Of a stretch of 64,000 nt of DNA, positions 1-8,427 are shown piece by piece; the first letter of the stretch is position 1, and each line of letters starts with the position of its first letter. The notes under the pieces were generated by a model. That model saw nothing but the letters and a program-made list of their open reading frames with translations, did not search any database and was not told where the DNA came from. The DNA lies in NCBI RefSeq assembly GCF_002313155.2, contig NZ_NWFK02000001.1, positions 2,232,001 to 2,296,000 on the forward strand. Reading direction: 5' to 3'. A program made the position numbers and the translations under genes. This DNA is from Psychrobacter sp. FDAARGOS_221 (GTDB lineage: Bacteria > Pseudomonadota > Gammaproteobacteria > Pseudomonadales > Moraxellaceae).

Positions 1-377
1 CTATTGAGCATGGTATCTTGGCGTATATCGGCATCGGTCATGATGATACGCTGCAAAGTGCTCAAAAAATGATAGATAAGATTTTAACCTATCGTATCTT
101 CGATAATGAGGAAGGTAAGCTCGATAAAAATGTACAGCAAGAGGGCGGTGGCTTATTGCTGGTTTCACAATTTACACTGATGGCAAAAACTGATAAAGGG
201 CGTCGTCCAGACTTTGGTGGGGCGATGCCGCCAGATCAGGCCAATACGTTGTTTGAGCAGTTGGTCGCCTATGCTAAGACTCAGCATGAACAGGTGGCAA
301 CCGGCCAGTTCGGTGCCAATATGTTGGTCAAAGCCGATAATGATGGGCCACTTAATTTTATTTTAGAAGTGCAGTAG
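1..377 (+). CDS. dtd: D-aminoacyl-tRNA deacylase, 5'-truncated by window edge
   Basis: This enzyme hydrolyses D-amino acids from mischarged tRNA and is cytoplasmic. The reading frame is open from base 3, so the first part of the protein lies outside the window and the first ATG-like codon here is not the real start. Visible family signatures are the SQFTL catalytic motif in the middle and, near the C terminus, NDGPLNFILE, which carries the Gly-Pro pair that gates the active site for D-chirality. The family is about 145-150 residues, so roughly 20-25 N-terminal residues are missing. It stands alone upstream of phoB, separated by 199 bp that hold the phoB promoter. The family call is firm; only the start is unknown. 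Confidence 0.93.
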   Translation, partial: IEHGILAYIGIGHDDTLQSAQKMIDKILTYRIFDNEEGKLDKNVQQEGGGLLLVSQFTLMAKTDKGRRPDFGGAMPPDQANTLFEQLVAYAKTQHEQVATGQFGANMLVKADNDGPLNFILEVQ

Positions 378-497
378 TTTATCTAATAGGCCTGGTAATT
401 CGTTTCTATAAATACAGCTACTTGTTTTGATAGGTGCATCAATACCACATCAGGAGCAGCTGCCATAAAACACTAGCTATCACATAGCATTGTGATG

Positions 498-533
498 CTG
501 TCATCTAATTGTCATAATTATAGGTTGTAATAT
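498..533 (+). promoter_or_regulatory. Pho box and -10 of phoBR
   Basis: CTGTCAT at 498-504 and TTGTCAT at 509-515 are two 7-bp direct repeats on the same face with an 11-nt period, which is the canonical PhoB half-site arrangement. A TAATAT hexamer at 528-533 lies 12 nt beyond the second repeat, the usual distance of a -10 element in promoters where PhoB replaces the -35. This predicts autoactivation of phoB-phoR under phosphate limitation. Confidence 0.8.
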
Positions 534-576
534 AACGGTCATATTTTTTTAGTAGTAACCAAAAGGCAGTAAGCAG

Positions 577-1275
577 ATGAATACGGAAACAATATTGGTC
601 GTAGAAGATGAACCAGCCATACGTGAGATGATAGTCACAACCTTAGAGATGGCAGGCTATGAGTGCTTGCAGGCTGAGGAAGTTAATGAAGCGCACAGTC
701 AGGTGGTGGATAACAGACCAGCACTGATTTTGTTAGATTGGATGTTGCCAGGCAACCAATCAGGAATTGATTTTTGCCGACGTTTGAAAAAAGATGAGCT
801 GTTATCTGAGATTCCGATCATTATGTTGACCGCCAGAGGCGAAGAGGACAATAAGGTGCAGGGTCTAGATGCCGGTGCTGATGACTATATTACCAAGCCG
901 TTTTCGACGCGAGAGCTGGTGTCGCGTATTAAGGCAGTGCTGCGCCGTAGTAGTGCGTTGTCAGGAGAGAAGCCTATTGAAGCGGAAGGCCTAAGCTTAG
1001 ATCCGGTGAGCCAACGTGTATCGGCAGATGGTCAAGCGGTTGAGATTGGACCGACAGAATACCGCTTATTGGCCTTCTTTATGAGTCATCCTGAGCGTGC
1101 CTATACTCGAACTCAGTTGTTAGATCAGGTGTGGGGTGGTAATGTGTATGTCGAGGACCGTACTATTGACGTGCATATTCGCCGCTTGCGCAAGGTGCTA
1201 GAGCCGTATAATTACGCTGGATTTATTCAGACAGTTAGGGGCACAGGGTATCGGTTTTCAACACAGCTTGTTTAG
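577..1275 (+). CDS. phoB: Phosphate regulon response regulator PhoB
   Basis: PhoB is the DNA-binding regulator that, when phosphorylated by PhoR, activates phosphate-starvation genes. The 232-residue protein has an N-terminal receiver domain (about 1-120) with acidic pair E10/D11, phosphoacceptor D54, T85 and K107, then a winged-helix OmpR/PhoB domain (about 135-230) ending in VRGTGYRF. Length matches the family. An AAGG sequence precedes the ATG by about 10 nt. phoR follows after 68 bp in the same direction, so the two are probably co-transcribed. A two-unit Pho box sits 62 bp upstream, and a second Pho box occurs before the phosphatase gene at 33106, supporting PhoB over other OmpR-family regulators. 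Confidence 0.93.
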   Translation: MNTETILVVEDEPAIREMIVTTLEMAGYECLQAEEVNEAHSQVVDNRPALILLDWMLPGNQSGIDFCRRLKKDELLSEIPIIMLTARGEEDNKVQGLDAGADDYITKPFSTRELVSRIKAVLRRSSALSGEKPIEAEGLSLDPVSQRVSADGQAVEIGPTEYRLLAFFMSHPERAYTRTQLLDQVWGGNVYVEDRTIDVHIRRLRKVLEPYNYAGFIQTVRGTGYRFSTQLV

Positions 1276-1343
1276 GCAGCGCACTGTATAAACAGCCTTT
1301 ACACCACAACCGATATCGTCAGAGTATTTATATTGAGAGTAAC

Positions 1344-3038
1344 ATGTACCGTCGCTTAGACTCCGCCAACCCTAACTCATCTGAGTCATCTGCCTCCGAT
1401 AGCCAATCAGCTCAAAACGGGTCAGCTCAAACCAGCTCAGTTGAAAATGGAGCAGAACAAAACGGCTCAGAACAAGATAAGTTAGGCCAAAACAAGTCAG
1501 GCCAAGATAGTACGGGAACGTCAGTCATTCACTCTATCGAAGAGCAGTCACAGCGTCAAAAGCGTTTAGAAGATCGTGACAACTTACAACATAATGAGCG
1601 CCATAAAGCGACGTTGTTTTGGACTGACTTTAAATGGCTGCTGTTTATGGTCGCAGTGGGTGCTTGCTTTGGCTGGTATGGTGGTAGTATTGAATGGGGT
1701 ATTATCGTTGGCTTGTTGCTTTATTATGTGTGGCGCTTATATGCGATACAACAATTTTATCAGTGGATGAGTCGCTCATTAACACTGCCGCCTCCTGACT
1801 TCTCGGGTAGTTTGACCTTTATGGCAAATCAACTGTACGAAAGTAAGAAGCAAAAACAACAGGCGGATCAACAGATTACTGCGTTGATTACCAAGATTCG
1901 TAGCTCGTTATTGGCGCTACAAGATGCGGTGATTTTGCTTGATAAAGAAGACAGATTAGATTGGTGGAATCAGTCAGCCGAGCGTCTATTGGAGCTTGAT
2001 TCTGACGACCAAGGTCGCACCATATTAGACCTGATTAATATTCCTGAGTTTCATGAGTATTATAAAAATGCGGTGTCGCCTAATGAAGGCATACGCATGC
2101 GCTCATGGAATAACTGTGAGCGCTTTTTGCAATGTGAGGTAACCCATTTTGGTCATGAAAAGCTGCTGATAATTTATGATGTCACTCGCTTGCAGCATTT
2201 AGAGCAAATGCGTAAAGACTTCGTCGGCAATGTGTCGCATGAGCTTAGAACTCCTTTGACGGTATTGATGGGCTATATCGAGACCTTTTCTGATCAGCCC
2301 GACTTAGACCCCAAATGGAGACGAGGGTTTAAGTTAATGACGCAGCAAACAGAGCGCATGAATTATATTATCAATGACTTGCTGTTGTTATCACGGTTAG
2401 AAAATGAAGAGTCGATTCAGTCTGAATTTGTAGATATGCCACGTTTATTGACCAGTATCTTTGATGATGCGCAGGTTTATAATAAAGAATATGGTCATGT
2501 GATCAACCTGCATATCGACTCACAAAAAGGCATCTATGGCTCAGAGATGTACTTGCACAGCGCCTTACTCAATCTAGTGACTAATGCCATCAAGTACACC
2601 CCGAAAGGCGGCGAGGTTAGCATTGCTTGGCAGGATACCAAACAGGGCTGCTTATTTTCAGTAGCGGATAACGGGATTGGTATTGCTAGTGAGCATATTG
2701 AGCGTTTAACAGAGCGCTTTTACCGTGTCGATAGTGGTCGCAGTCGCAATACGGGTGGTACAGGCTTGGGGCTGGCTATTGTGAAGCATGTGCTATATCA
2801 GCATGAGGCAAAGTTAACTATTGAGTCTACTGAAGGCAAGGGATCAACCTTTAATGTAATGTTCCCCAAACGCCGAATCTATCGCGACACCAACAAGCGT
2901 AGTAAGCGCAATGCGTTAATAGATAGCGACGTAATAGATGGTGGTGTAGTAGACAGTAACTTAATAGATAATCAGCGAATAGAGGAAGCGCAAATAGATG
3001 AGGCAAAAATAATCGCAGACAGTGATTCAAAACACTAA
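1344..3038 (+). CDS. phoR: Phosphate sensor histidine kinase PhoR with repeat-bearing N- and C-terminal extensions
   Basis: PhoR is the inner-membrane kinase partner of PhoB. The core has a hydrophobic membrane hairpin (about 92-135), a PAS domain (about 180-285), a HisKA domain with H299 inside NVSHELRTP, and an HATPase domain with N, G1 (DNGIGI) and G2 (GTGLGL) boxes. At 564 residues it is much longer than the usual 430-450. The excess is an N-terminal polar segment of about 90 residues and a C-terminal tail of about 45. Both are pentapeptide tandem repeats: residues 22-56 read SAQNG, SAQTS, SVENG, AEQNG, SEQDK, LGQNK, SGQDS, and residues 525-559 read LIDSD, VIDGG, VVDSN, LIDNQ, RIEEA, QIDEA, KIIAD. 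The start is preceded by GAGAG. The terminator at 3101-3140 follows. Confidence 0.92.
   Translation: MYRRLDSANPNSSESSASDSQSAQNGSAQTSSVENGAEQNGSEQDKLGQNKSGQDSTGTSVIHSIEEQSQRQKRLEDRDNLQHNERHKATLFWTDFKWLLFMVAVGACFGWYGGSIEWGIIVGLLLYYVWRLYAIQQFYQWMSRSLTLPPPDFSGSLTFMANQLYESKKQKQQADQQITALITKIRSSLLALQDAVILLDKEDRLDWWNQSAERLLELDSDDQGRTILDLINIPEFHEYYKNAVSPNEGIRMRSWNNCERFLQCEVTHFGHEKLLIIYDVTRLQHLEQMRKDFVGNVSHELRTPLTVLMGYIETFSDQPDLDPKWRRGFKLMTQQTERMNYIINDLLLLSRLENEESIQSEFVDMPRLLTSIFDDAQVYNKEYGHVINLHIDSQKGIYGSEMYLHSALLNLVTNAIKYTPKGGEVSIAWQDTKQGCLFSVADNGIGIASEHIERLTERFYRVDSGRSRNTGGTGLGLAIVKHVLYQHEAKLTIESTEGKGSTFNVMFPKRRIYRDTNKRSKRNALIDSDVIDGGVVDSNLIDNQRIEEAQIDEAKIIADSDSKH
1407..1511 (+). repeat. 15-bp tandem array (7 units) inside phoR 5' end
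   Basis: Seven consecutive 15-bp units, beginning TCAGCTCAAAACGGG, in the phoR frame. Every unit keeps a central CAG/CAA-rich core and the period never slips, so the array adds five residues per unit without shifting the frame. Confidence 0.85.
2916..3020 (+). repeat. 15-bp tandem array (7 units) inside phoR 3' end
   Basis: Seven consecutive 15-bp units such as TTAATAGATAGCGAC, GTAATAGATGGTGGT and TTAATAGATAATCAG, with ATAGA or ATAGAT retained in most units. It encodes the Ile-Asp-rich tail of PhoR and stops 15 bases before the stop codon. Confidence 0.85.
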
Positions 3039-3100
3039 GGCTAAGCGAAATATTTGCTCAATAAGTTCACTCTTAAGTTAATCACTCAATCAATTAGCAT

Positions 3101-3140
3101 AAAAAAGAGCCATTCAAATTTAATTGAACGGCTCTTTTTT
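3101..3140. terminator. Bidirectional intrinsic terminator after phoR and slyD
   Basis: AAAAAAGAGCC pairs with GGCTCTTTTTT around an inner TTCAA/TTGAA stem with one A-C mismatch. A-runs and T-runs on both sides fit termination of phoR (+) and of slyD (-), whose stops lie 62 and 110 bp away. Confidence 0.8.
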
Positions 3141-3141
3141 T

Positions 3142-3230
3142 ATGGGTTAACTCAATTCTTACTTAATAACAGTTATAAGCTTAATAATAGTCATAAACTT
3201 AATCACAAATAAGTTAAGCGGTTAACCCAT
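3142..3230. repeat. 10-bp inverted repeats enclosing an 18-bp tandem array
   Basis: ATGGGTTAAC at 3142-3151 is exactly inverted by GTTAACCCAT at 3221-3230. Between them lie three degenerate 18-bp direct units at 3162-3179, 3180-3197 and 3198-3215, each starting CTTAAT. It occupies the phoR/slyD convergent spacer. Confidence 0.7.
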
Positions 3231-3250
3231 CTAAGCTTCGGGCAGCAGGA

Positions 3251-3733
3251 TTAGTGCTGAACGCCGCCGGCACCATGTACATGGCCATGGCTGATTTCTT
3301 CTTCAGTAGCAGCGCGTACATCAACGATTTCAACGTCGAAGCTTAGCTTTTTGCCAGCTAATGGATGGTTAGCATCAACAGTTACGGTGTCGTCAGTAAC
3401 GTCTGTTACAGTAACTAGCATCACTTGACCTTCAGCTTCTGACTGGAATTGCATGCCAGGCTGGATGTCATCAACGCCTTGGAAGTTTTCGCGAGGTACT
3501 TTTTGTACCGCTTGCTCTTGGTATTCGCCATAAGCGTCAGCTGGCTCAATAACCGCAGTTAATGAATCGCCTGCAGATTTGCCTTCTAGCTCTTTTTCAA
3601 GACCTGGAATGATGTTGTTGTGACCGTGTAGATAAGCTAATGGCTCACCTTGTGACTGGTCAATAACGTTACCATTTTCGTCTTTTAAAATGTAGTTAAA
3701 GCGTACGGCAGTATCTTTTGCAATTGTTGTCAT
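3251..3733 (-). CDS. slyD: FKBP-type peptidyl-prolyl isomerase SlyD
   Basis: SlyD is a cytoplasmic prolyl isomerase and chaperone that can also bind nickel. The 160-residue protein has the split FKBP domain (about 1-70 and 130-145) with the inserted IF chaperone domain (about 75-125), and the typical HPLAGK segment. The C terminus carries a short His-containing tail (HGHVHGAGGVQH), much poorer in metal ligands than the long E. coli tail, so strong nickel storage is doubtful. It is a single gene convergent with phoR. SlyD rather than FkpB is favoured by the His tail. Confidence 0.88.
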   Translation of the reverse strand: MTTIAKDTAVRFNYILKDENGNVIDQSQGEPLAYLHGHNNIIPGLEKELEGKSAGDSLTAVIEPADAYGEYQEQAVQKVPRENFQGVDDIQPGMQFQSEAEGQVMLVTVTDVTDDTVTVDANHPLAGKKLSFDVEIVDVRAATEEEISHGHVHGAGGVQH

Positions 3734-4040
3734 AAAAATTCCTAAAATAGAGATAAATAAAAAAATACAATAAAGAAGGGTGCTTATATTGGCATAGTTC
3801 TCATTTATACCACACCTCTACTAATTGCCTTGTTTAATAGATTGCGGTGGTGGATAAAACTTTCAAGGCTATACTCTCAAATTAATTCACTAATTGCTAA
3901 TTTTTTTTACAATTTTTAAAAAAATACTTGCCATTTTCCCCTAAGTTTTGGCTTAACCAAAGGGTCATTGATTTGTGCTCAACCAACCCCTATCTTATCT
4001 AGTAGCATTTTTTAATAGGTAACTTCTTATCATCATAACT
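3734..4040. other. Intergenic region between divergent slyD and M61 peptidase
   Basis: 307 bp, very A+T rich with A and T runs near 3901-3926. It must hold the promoters of slyD (-) and of the peptidase gene (+), but I cannot single out convincing -35/-10 pairs. No ORF, hairpin terminator or known operator is visible. Confidence 0.5.
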
Positions 4041-5987
4041 ATGACAACAGCAGTGACTAATATGACAACCTTAACTAAGCAACAGCAGCCACATTACAAA
4101 TTAGACTTTCATCGTTTTAAACAGCATTTGGTCGATGTCACCCTACGTTTTGAAGCGGGGCAACAGGCACCGACATTATGGCTGCCCGCATGGATACCAG
4201 GCAGTTATCTGATGCGTGAGTTTGCTCGCAATATCACTGCCGTCCATTATCAACTGCTGCCACATCAGCCTGAAGACGAGCACGCTGGCAGTGAGTCACA
4301 TGCTGCTGCCAATCAGGATAGCAGCGTTTACAGAGCCGTTAAGTTAAGCAAAAATCAATGGCAGCTGCCCAATGTGCAAGCCGGCGACTATGTCGAAGTG
4401 CGTTATGAGGTCTACTGCTATGATCTGTCAGTACGTACTGCCTATGTCGATCAGCAGCGCTTATACGGTAACTTTACCTCTTTGGCGTTGGCCATTGAGA
4501 CAATGGAGGAGTTGCCGGTTGCAGTGACGTTAAGTGTGCCAGTTGCCTTCTTTGAAGCACACAGTGAGTCAGCCGCTCAGGTCAGAATTGCCTGTGGGTT
4601 GCAGCATACTTATATGTCGACTGATAACACCCATCACTATCAGTTGCAGGCGGAGAATTACCACGAGCTGATTGATTATCCGTTTGAGATTGCGCCGCAA
4701 GATGAGTTTGGTTTTATCGTCCATGATGACAAGCACACTGCGATTGCGCATCGCTTTTATTTGTCAGGGAAGCACAGTGCCAATTTAGGTCGACTGCAGC
4801 AAGATATTCAGCAAATCTGCCAAAGTTATGTCAGTTGGCTAGGTGATGCGCCTTTTGGTAGCGATGATTATCATGGTTATACCTTTATGACCTATGCCAG
4901 CGGCAATGACTACGGCGGCCTTGAGCATATCAACTCAACCAGCTTAGTGACACCGCGCAGTGACTTGCCGACAGCTGCAGAGCCTGATGAGCCGAGCGAG
5001 AGCTATCAGCGCTTTTTAGGCCTGTGTAGCCATGAGTATTTCCATTCTTGGTGGGTTAAGACAGTCCGTCCTGATGTGATGATGGGTGTTGATTTGCGCC
5101 AAGAGGCTTACACACCGCTGCTCTGGGTATTTGAGGGCTTCACCTCTTATATTGACGACTTTATGTTGCAAGCGTCGGGTGTGGTCAGTCAGGTAAGCTA
5201 TCTTAAACTGCTGCAAGCTCAAATTAACCGCTACACTCAAACACATGGCCGTACCTTACAAAGCGTGGCTGAGTCTAGCTTTGATGCGTGGATTAAGCTG
5301 TATCGTGCCGATGAGAATACCGGCAATGCGGGCATCAGCTACTATAACAAAGGCGCTTTAGTGGCCTTATGCCTAGACTTAACCTTAATGCAGCAAAGCG
5401 GAGGTAAATATCGCTTATTTGATGTGGTCAAAGCCTTCTATCAGTTAGCAAAAGAGCAGGGCGAGGCCGGTAATCGCATCCGTATTGGCATGGATAATGA
5501 CAATCTTGAGGCGGTAATTAGTCAGTTTATGGACAAAGCAGTGTGGCAAGAATTTAAAGCCCGCTATGTCGATGGTGTTGATGAATTACCAATACATGAG
5601 CTACTTGAGGCCAATGGCATTAGTATCAGCACCGATAATAAGGATAATACCTTACCTTGGGGTATGGCCGTCGCCGAAACGCCAGAAGGCTTAAAGGTGA
5701 ATAAGGTATTGCGTGATAGTGTGGCTGCAGAAGCGGGTATCTCTGCCAAAGATGTGATTGTTGCCATAGACGGGATTAAAGCTAATAAAAAACAGCTGCA
5801 AAGCGTGGCTGAGTCAAACCTAGAGTCGGTAACCTGTCATGCCTTCCGCCGAGATGAGTTGATGAGCTTTAAGGTTAGTAATCAAACTCAATCGGGCATC
5901 ACGACCAATCCAAGCTTGGAGAAAGTTAGCTTGAGTTTGGGCGACTCTGGATTTGAAGATTGGTTACGCCCAAGTTTTGTAAAATAG
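4041..5987 (+). CDS. M61 family metallopeptidase with C-terminal PDZ domain
   Basis: A zinc aminopeptidase of the glycyl-aminopeptidase (M61) family, 648 residues. The N-terminal beta domain (about 15-230) carries the conserved LPAWIPGSYLMREFARN stretch, the catalytic domain has HEYFH at residues 331-335 followed by the FEGFTSY segment that supplies a further ligand, and a PDZ domain (about 545-610) ends the protein. No signal peptide is seen, so it should be cytoplasmic. The ATG at 4041 is used; a second in-frame ATG at 4062 is possible because neither has a strong Shine-Dalgarno. It is monocistronic, followed by the hairpin at 6036-6088. The substrate cannot be read from the sequence. Confidence 0.88.
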   Translation: MTTAVTNMTTLTKQQQPHYKLDFHRFKQHLVDVTLRFEAGQQAPTLWLPAWIPGSYLMREFARNITAVHYQLLPHQPEDEHAGSESHAAANQDSSVYRAVKLSKNQWQLPNVQAGDYVEVRYEVYCYDLSVRTAYVDQQRLYGNFTSLALAIETMEELPVAVTLSVPVAFFEAHSESAAQVRIACGLQHTYMSTDNTHHYQLQAENYHELIDYPFEIAPQDEFGFIVHDDKHTAIAHRFYLSGKHSANLGRLQQDIQQICQSYVSWLGDAPFGSDDYHGYTFMTYASGNDYGGLEHINSTSLVTPRSDLPTAAEPDEPSESYQRFLGLCSHEYFHSWWVKTVRPDVMMGVDLRQEAYTPLLWVFEGFTSYIDDFMLQASGVVSQVSYLKLLQAQINRYTQTHGRTLQSVAESSFDAWIKLYRADENTGNAGISYYNKGALVALCLDLTLMQQSGGKYRLFDVVKAFYQLAKEQGEAGNRIRIGMDNDNLEAVISQFMDKAVWQEFKARYVDGVDELPIHELLEANGISISTDNKDNTLPWGMAVAETPEGLKVNKVLRDSVAAEAGISAKDVIVAIDGIKANKKQLQSVAESNLESVTCHAFRRDELMSFKVSNQTQSGITTNPSLEKVSLSLGDSGFEDWLRPSFVK

Positions 5988-5999
5988 TCTGTGAGGCTT

Positions 6000-6034
6000 A
6001 TAGCCAACTATAGCCAACAACATTAATAGCCAAC
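6000..6034. repeat. Short direct repeat ATAGCCAAC x3 after the M61 gene
   Basis: ATAGCCAAC occurs at 6000-6008, 6010-6018 and 6026-6034, starting 13 bp after the stop codon and ending just before the terminator stem. Confidence 0.7.
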
Positions 6035-6035
6035 A

Positions 6036-6088
6036 ATTGCAGTGGCGTGCTAAAAATAATAGGTTTTAGCGCCACTGCAATATTTTTT
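6036..6088 (+). terminator. Intrinsic terminator of the M61 peptidase gene
   Basis: ATTGCAGTGGC and GCTAAAA on the left arm pair with TTTTAGC and GCCACTGCAAT on the right arm (a two-base GT bulge between the blocks), followed by a T-rich tract. Confidence 0.8.
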
Positions 6089-6182
6089 GCATTACTTAAA
6101 CAAAACTTAATTATTTAAAATATCATATTTTCAAAATTTAGTATTCAGCTATCATTTCTGATTTTAGGAATAAGTATCCTCT

Positions 6183-7100
6183 ATGACAGAACATCAGCCC
6201 CTACAAGGGGCGTTTTGGATGGTGGCGGCAGGTGCCATGTTTGCCATTATCAATACTGCATTACAATATTTGGGCATCAATTACGGGCTCGGCTCCGGCG
6301 CGGCTGTCTTGTTTCAATATGGCATTGCGCTGATTCTTTTTTTGCCCATGATGCGTACCGGTGCCATTCGCTCAGCGGTGAGCTCTGACTTTCGCTTATT
6401 GCATATATTGCGGGTCGGTGTCTCAGTGATAGGCATTCAGCTGTGGACATGGGCGCTGGCGTATCCAGTACCGATTTGGCAGGGCATTGCGCTACTGATG
6501 GTGTCTCCGTTATTTGCCACTATTGGCTCTGGACTGTTACTGCGTGAGTCGGTGAGTGCTGCGCGTTGGATTGCCACTTTGGTTGGTTTTTTAGGTGCGC
6601 TGTTGGTATTGCAGCCTTGGTCGGATGCGTTCCAGTGGGCCAGTTTGATGCCAGTGGCAGCGGCATTCTTTTGGGCAAGTGCTTCTTTGTTGACTAAATT
6701 TACAGTCAGTCGTGATACCCCGACCACCATCGTATTTTACCTATTGGTGCTGATGCTACCGTTTAATTTAATGTTTGGATTGCCGACATTAAGCTTGCCT
6801 AGCGATGGCTCAGTTTGGGGCTTGTTGCTATTGATTGGTGCGTTGACTGCGTTTGCACAGTGGGCCGTTGCCAAAGCTTATTCGGTAGCCGATGCTTCAT
6901 TTGTGCAGCCCTTTGATCATTTAAAGCTGCCACTTAACGTGTTGGCAGGATTTTTGGTATTTGGTTGGGTACCGCCAGGTATGCTATGGCTTGGTTCAGC
7001 GTTGATTATTGCGTCTGTGGTATTTGTCACCCATTATGAGCGCCGCCGTAATCCTGTAGCAGTGTTATGGGAAGAGACGCATAAACAAAAAGATGCATAA
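6183..7100 (+). CDS. EamA/DMT-superfamily transporter
   Basis: An inner-membrane drug/metabolite-superfamily exporter, 305 residues, with about ten hydrophobic segments that form two EamA repeats (about 8-140 and 150-285). Typical family features are the LRVGVSVIG region, VSPLFATIGSGLLLRE at the end of repeat one, and FVQPFDHLKLPLNVLAGFLVFG in repeat two, with the conserved glutamate of the first repeat present (LLLRE). AGGAATAAG precedes the ATG at a usable distance. The gene is monocistronic and convergent with the pseudouridine synthase gene, whose stop is 53 bp away. The exported substrate is unknown. Confidence 0.85.
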   Translation: MTEHQPLQGAFWMVAAGAMFAIINTALQYLGINYGLGSGAAVLFQYGIALILFLPMMRTGAIRSAVSSDFRLLHILRVGVSVIGIQLWTWALAYPVPIWQGIALLMVSPLFATIGSGLLLRESVSAARWIATLVGFLGALLVLQPWSDAFQWASLMPVAAAFFWASASLLTKFTVSRDTPTTIVFYLLVLMLPFNLMFGLPTLSLPSDGSVWGLLLLIGALTAFAQWAVAKAYSVADASFVQPFDHLKLPLNVLAGFLVFGWVPPGMLWLGSALIIASVVFVTHYERRRNPVAVLWEETHKQKDA

Positions 7101-7153
7101 AGCCATAGACGCAGTATAAAAAGGCTAACAAGTAATATTTACAGTCAGCTCAC

Positions 7154-7768
7154 TTAGTTGACTACGCCTAACTGCTGTAAGCGTTTAGCGTTCAAATGCA
7201 CGCTCACAAACTCACCGACGCCCAAATTGCCGAGCTCAAATCCAGCCACTGACCAGCGAATTAAACGCAAACAGGGCAGGCCAACATGAGCCGTCATGCG
7301 ACGTACTTGGCGGTTTTTGCCTTCATAAATAGTCATCATCAGCCAAGAGTCAGGCACGCTTTTGCGCTCACGTATCGGCGGATCACGTTGCCACAGCGGC
7401 ATCGGCAGTTCATCTTCGCTGACGTGGGCGACTTCAGCTGGCAAGGTCTTGCCATCCTTTAATACCACGCCCTTGCGTAGCGCAGTTAACTGCTCTGCTG
7501 TGGGAACACCTTCTACTTGAACCAAGTAGGTTTTGCCTTGCTTACGACCGGCATTGGCTTTGGGAGGATGGGTGATGGCTTTATTGACCTGACCATTGGA
7601 TGTCAGTAGCAATAAGCCCTCACTGGTTGCGTCCAAACGGCCAGCCACTCTTAATGACTTATCATCAAAAAACTCAGCCAACGGTTTAAACTTGTTATTG
7701 GCATCATCACTGAACTGGCTTTGCACGCCATAAGGCTTGTTAAATAAAATCACGCTTGAGGTTGCCAT
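7154..7768 (-). CDS. rluE: RsuA/RluE-type 23S rRNA pseudouridine synthase
   Basis: This enzyme isomerises uridine to pseudouridine in rRNA. The 204-residue protein starts with LFNKPYGVQSQF and carries the catalytic block GRLDATSEGLLLLT, where the Asp is the nucleophile, then the KTYLVQVEG strand and the YEGKNRQVRRMTAHVG loop. It lacks the N-terminal S4 domain of RsuA, RluB and RluF, which, with its length, points to the RluE subfamily acting on 23S rRNA. It is minus strand, with the channel-like gene upstream on the same strand after a 116-bp repeat-containing spacer. The family is certain; RluE as the exact orthologue is likely. Confidence 0.82.
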   Translation of the reverse strand: MATSSVILFNKPYGVQSQFSDDANNKFKPLAEFFDDKSLRVAGRLDATSEGLLLLTSNGQVNKAITHPPKANAGRKQGKTYLVQVEGVPTAEQLTALRKGVVLKDGKTLPAEVAHVSEDELPMPLWQRDPPIRERKSVPDSWLMMTIYEGKNRQVRRMTAHVGLPCLRLIRWSVAGFELGNLGVGEFVSVHLNAKRLQQLGVVN

Positions 7769-7793
7769 AACTTAAAATGTCCATCTAAAACAA

Positions 7794-7848
7794 TTTATCA
7801 GTGTATTAGTTTATCAATCCATCAATATCAAACTATCTGTATCAATGT
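7794..7848. repeat. Degenerate ~15-bp direct repeats (TATCA-centred)
   Basis: Four TTATCA/TATCA-centred units at spacings of about 16, 15 and 14 bp, just beyond the stop of the channel-like gene (7885, minus strand). Confidence 0.55.
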
Positions 7849-7884
7849 ATAAATGAAGGGGTGTAATTAATAGTCTAACGATAG

Positions 7885-8409
7885 CTATTGATCAGCGCCT
7901 CGGTTGACTCCGCTGCCTTCAGCTCGCCATTGAATCACTGTCAAGCCAGTTGACGCCATCAGACCCAACCTAAAATAGCCGACCAGTGCATGCAAGCTTG
8001 CCAGTACACGGCCGATACCTTGAGGTTGAAAGTCACCATAACCGGTCGAGGTAAAGGTGATGATTGAATAGTAACTGGTTAGCCAAAAATCATGGGTAAT
8101 GGGGCTACCATCACGTGTGGTATCGACGATACCGATTTCAGAATAGACGCCTGCAAAGGCCAATAAGAAAATAAACACATTAAAGCTTGCCAGTATCAGC
8201 TCTTTCCACAGATGTCCCGAGTTACCATATATGCGTTTTAGAGTGGTAAACAATGACCACAAAAACACACCACAGAATAAGAAAGTAAAGCCAATAATGA
8301 GTGTGTCACGCCAATGACCATCTGGTAAATAGCGAGACAAAGCATACCAAATAGTGGCGGTGATAATGAACAGTATAAGGGTAGTTCTTCCTCTGTTTAG
8401 GTTTGGCAT
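7885..8409 (-). CDS. Potassium channel-like membrane protein
   Basis: A 174-residue inner-membrane protein with hydrophobic segments at about 9-27, 36-55 and 72-90, a pore-helix region and the K+ selectivity-filter signature TSTGYGDF at 120-127, then a last hydrophobic helix (about 133-160). The signature is that of tetrameric cation channels, so potassium permeation is the natural inference. The C-terminal tail is only about 12 residues, with no RCK/TrkA_N regulatory domain, so gating is unclear. It lies downstream of the isocitrate dehydrogenase gene on the same strand, separated by an inverted repeat at 8428-8461. The ATG is preceded by only weak ribosome-binding sequence. Confidence 0.8.
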   Translation of the reverse strand: MPNLNRGRTTLILFIITATIWYALSRYLPDGHWRDTLIIGFTFLFCGVFLWSLFTTLKRIYGNSGHLWKELILASFNVFIFLLAFAGVYSEIGIVDTTRDGSPITHDFWLTSYYSIITFTSTGYGDFQPQGIGRVLASLHALVGYFRLGLMASTGLTVIQWRAEGSGVNRGADQ

Positions 8410-8427
8410 AATAACGTACCTAATGTG

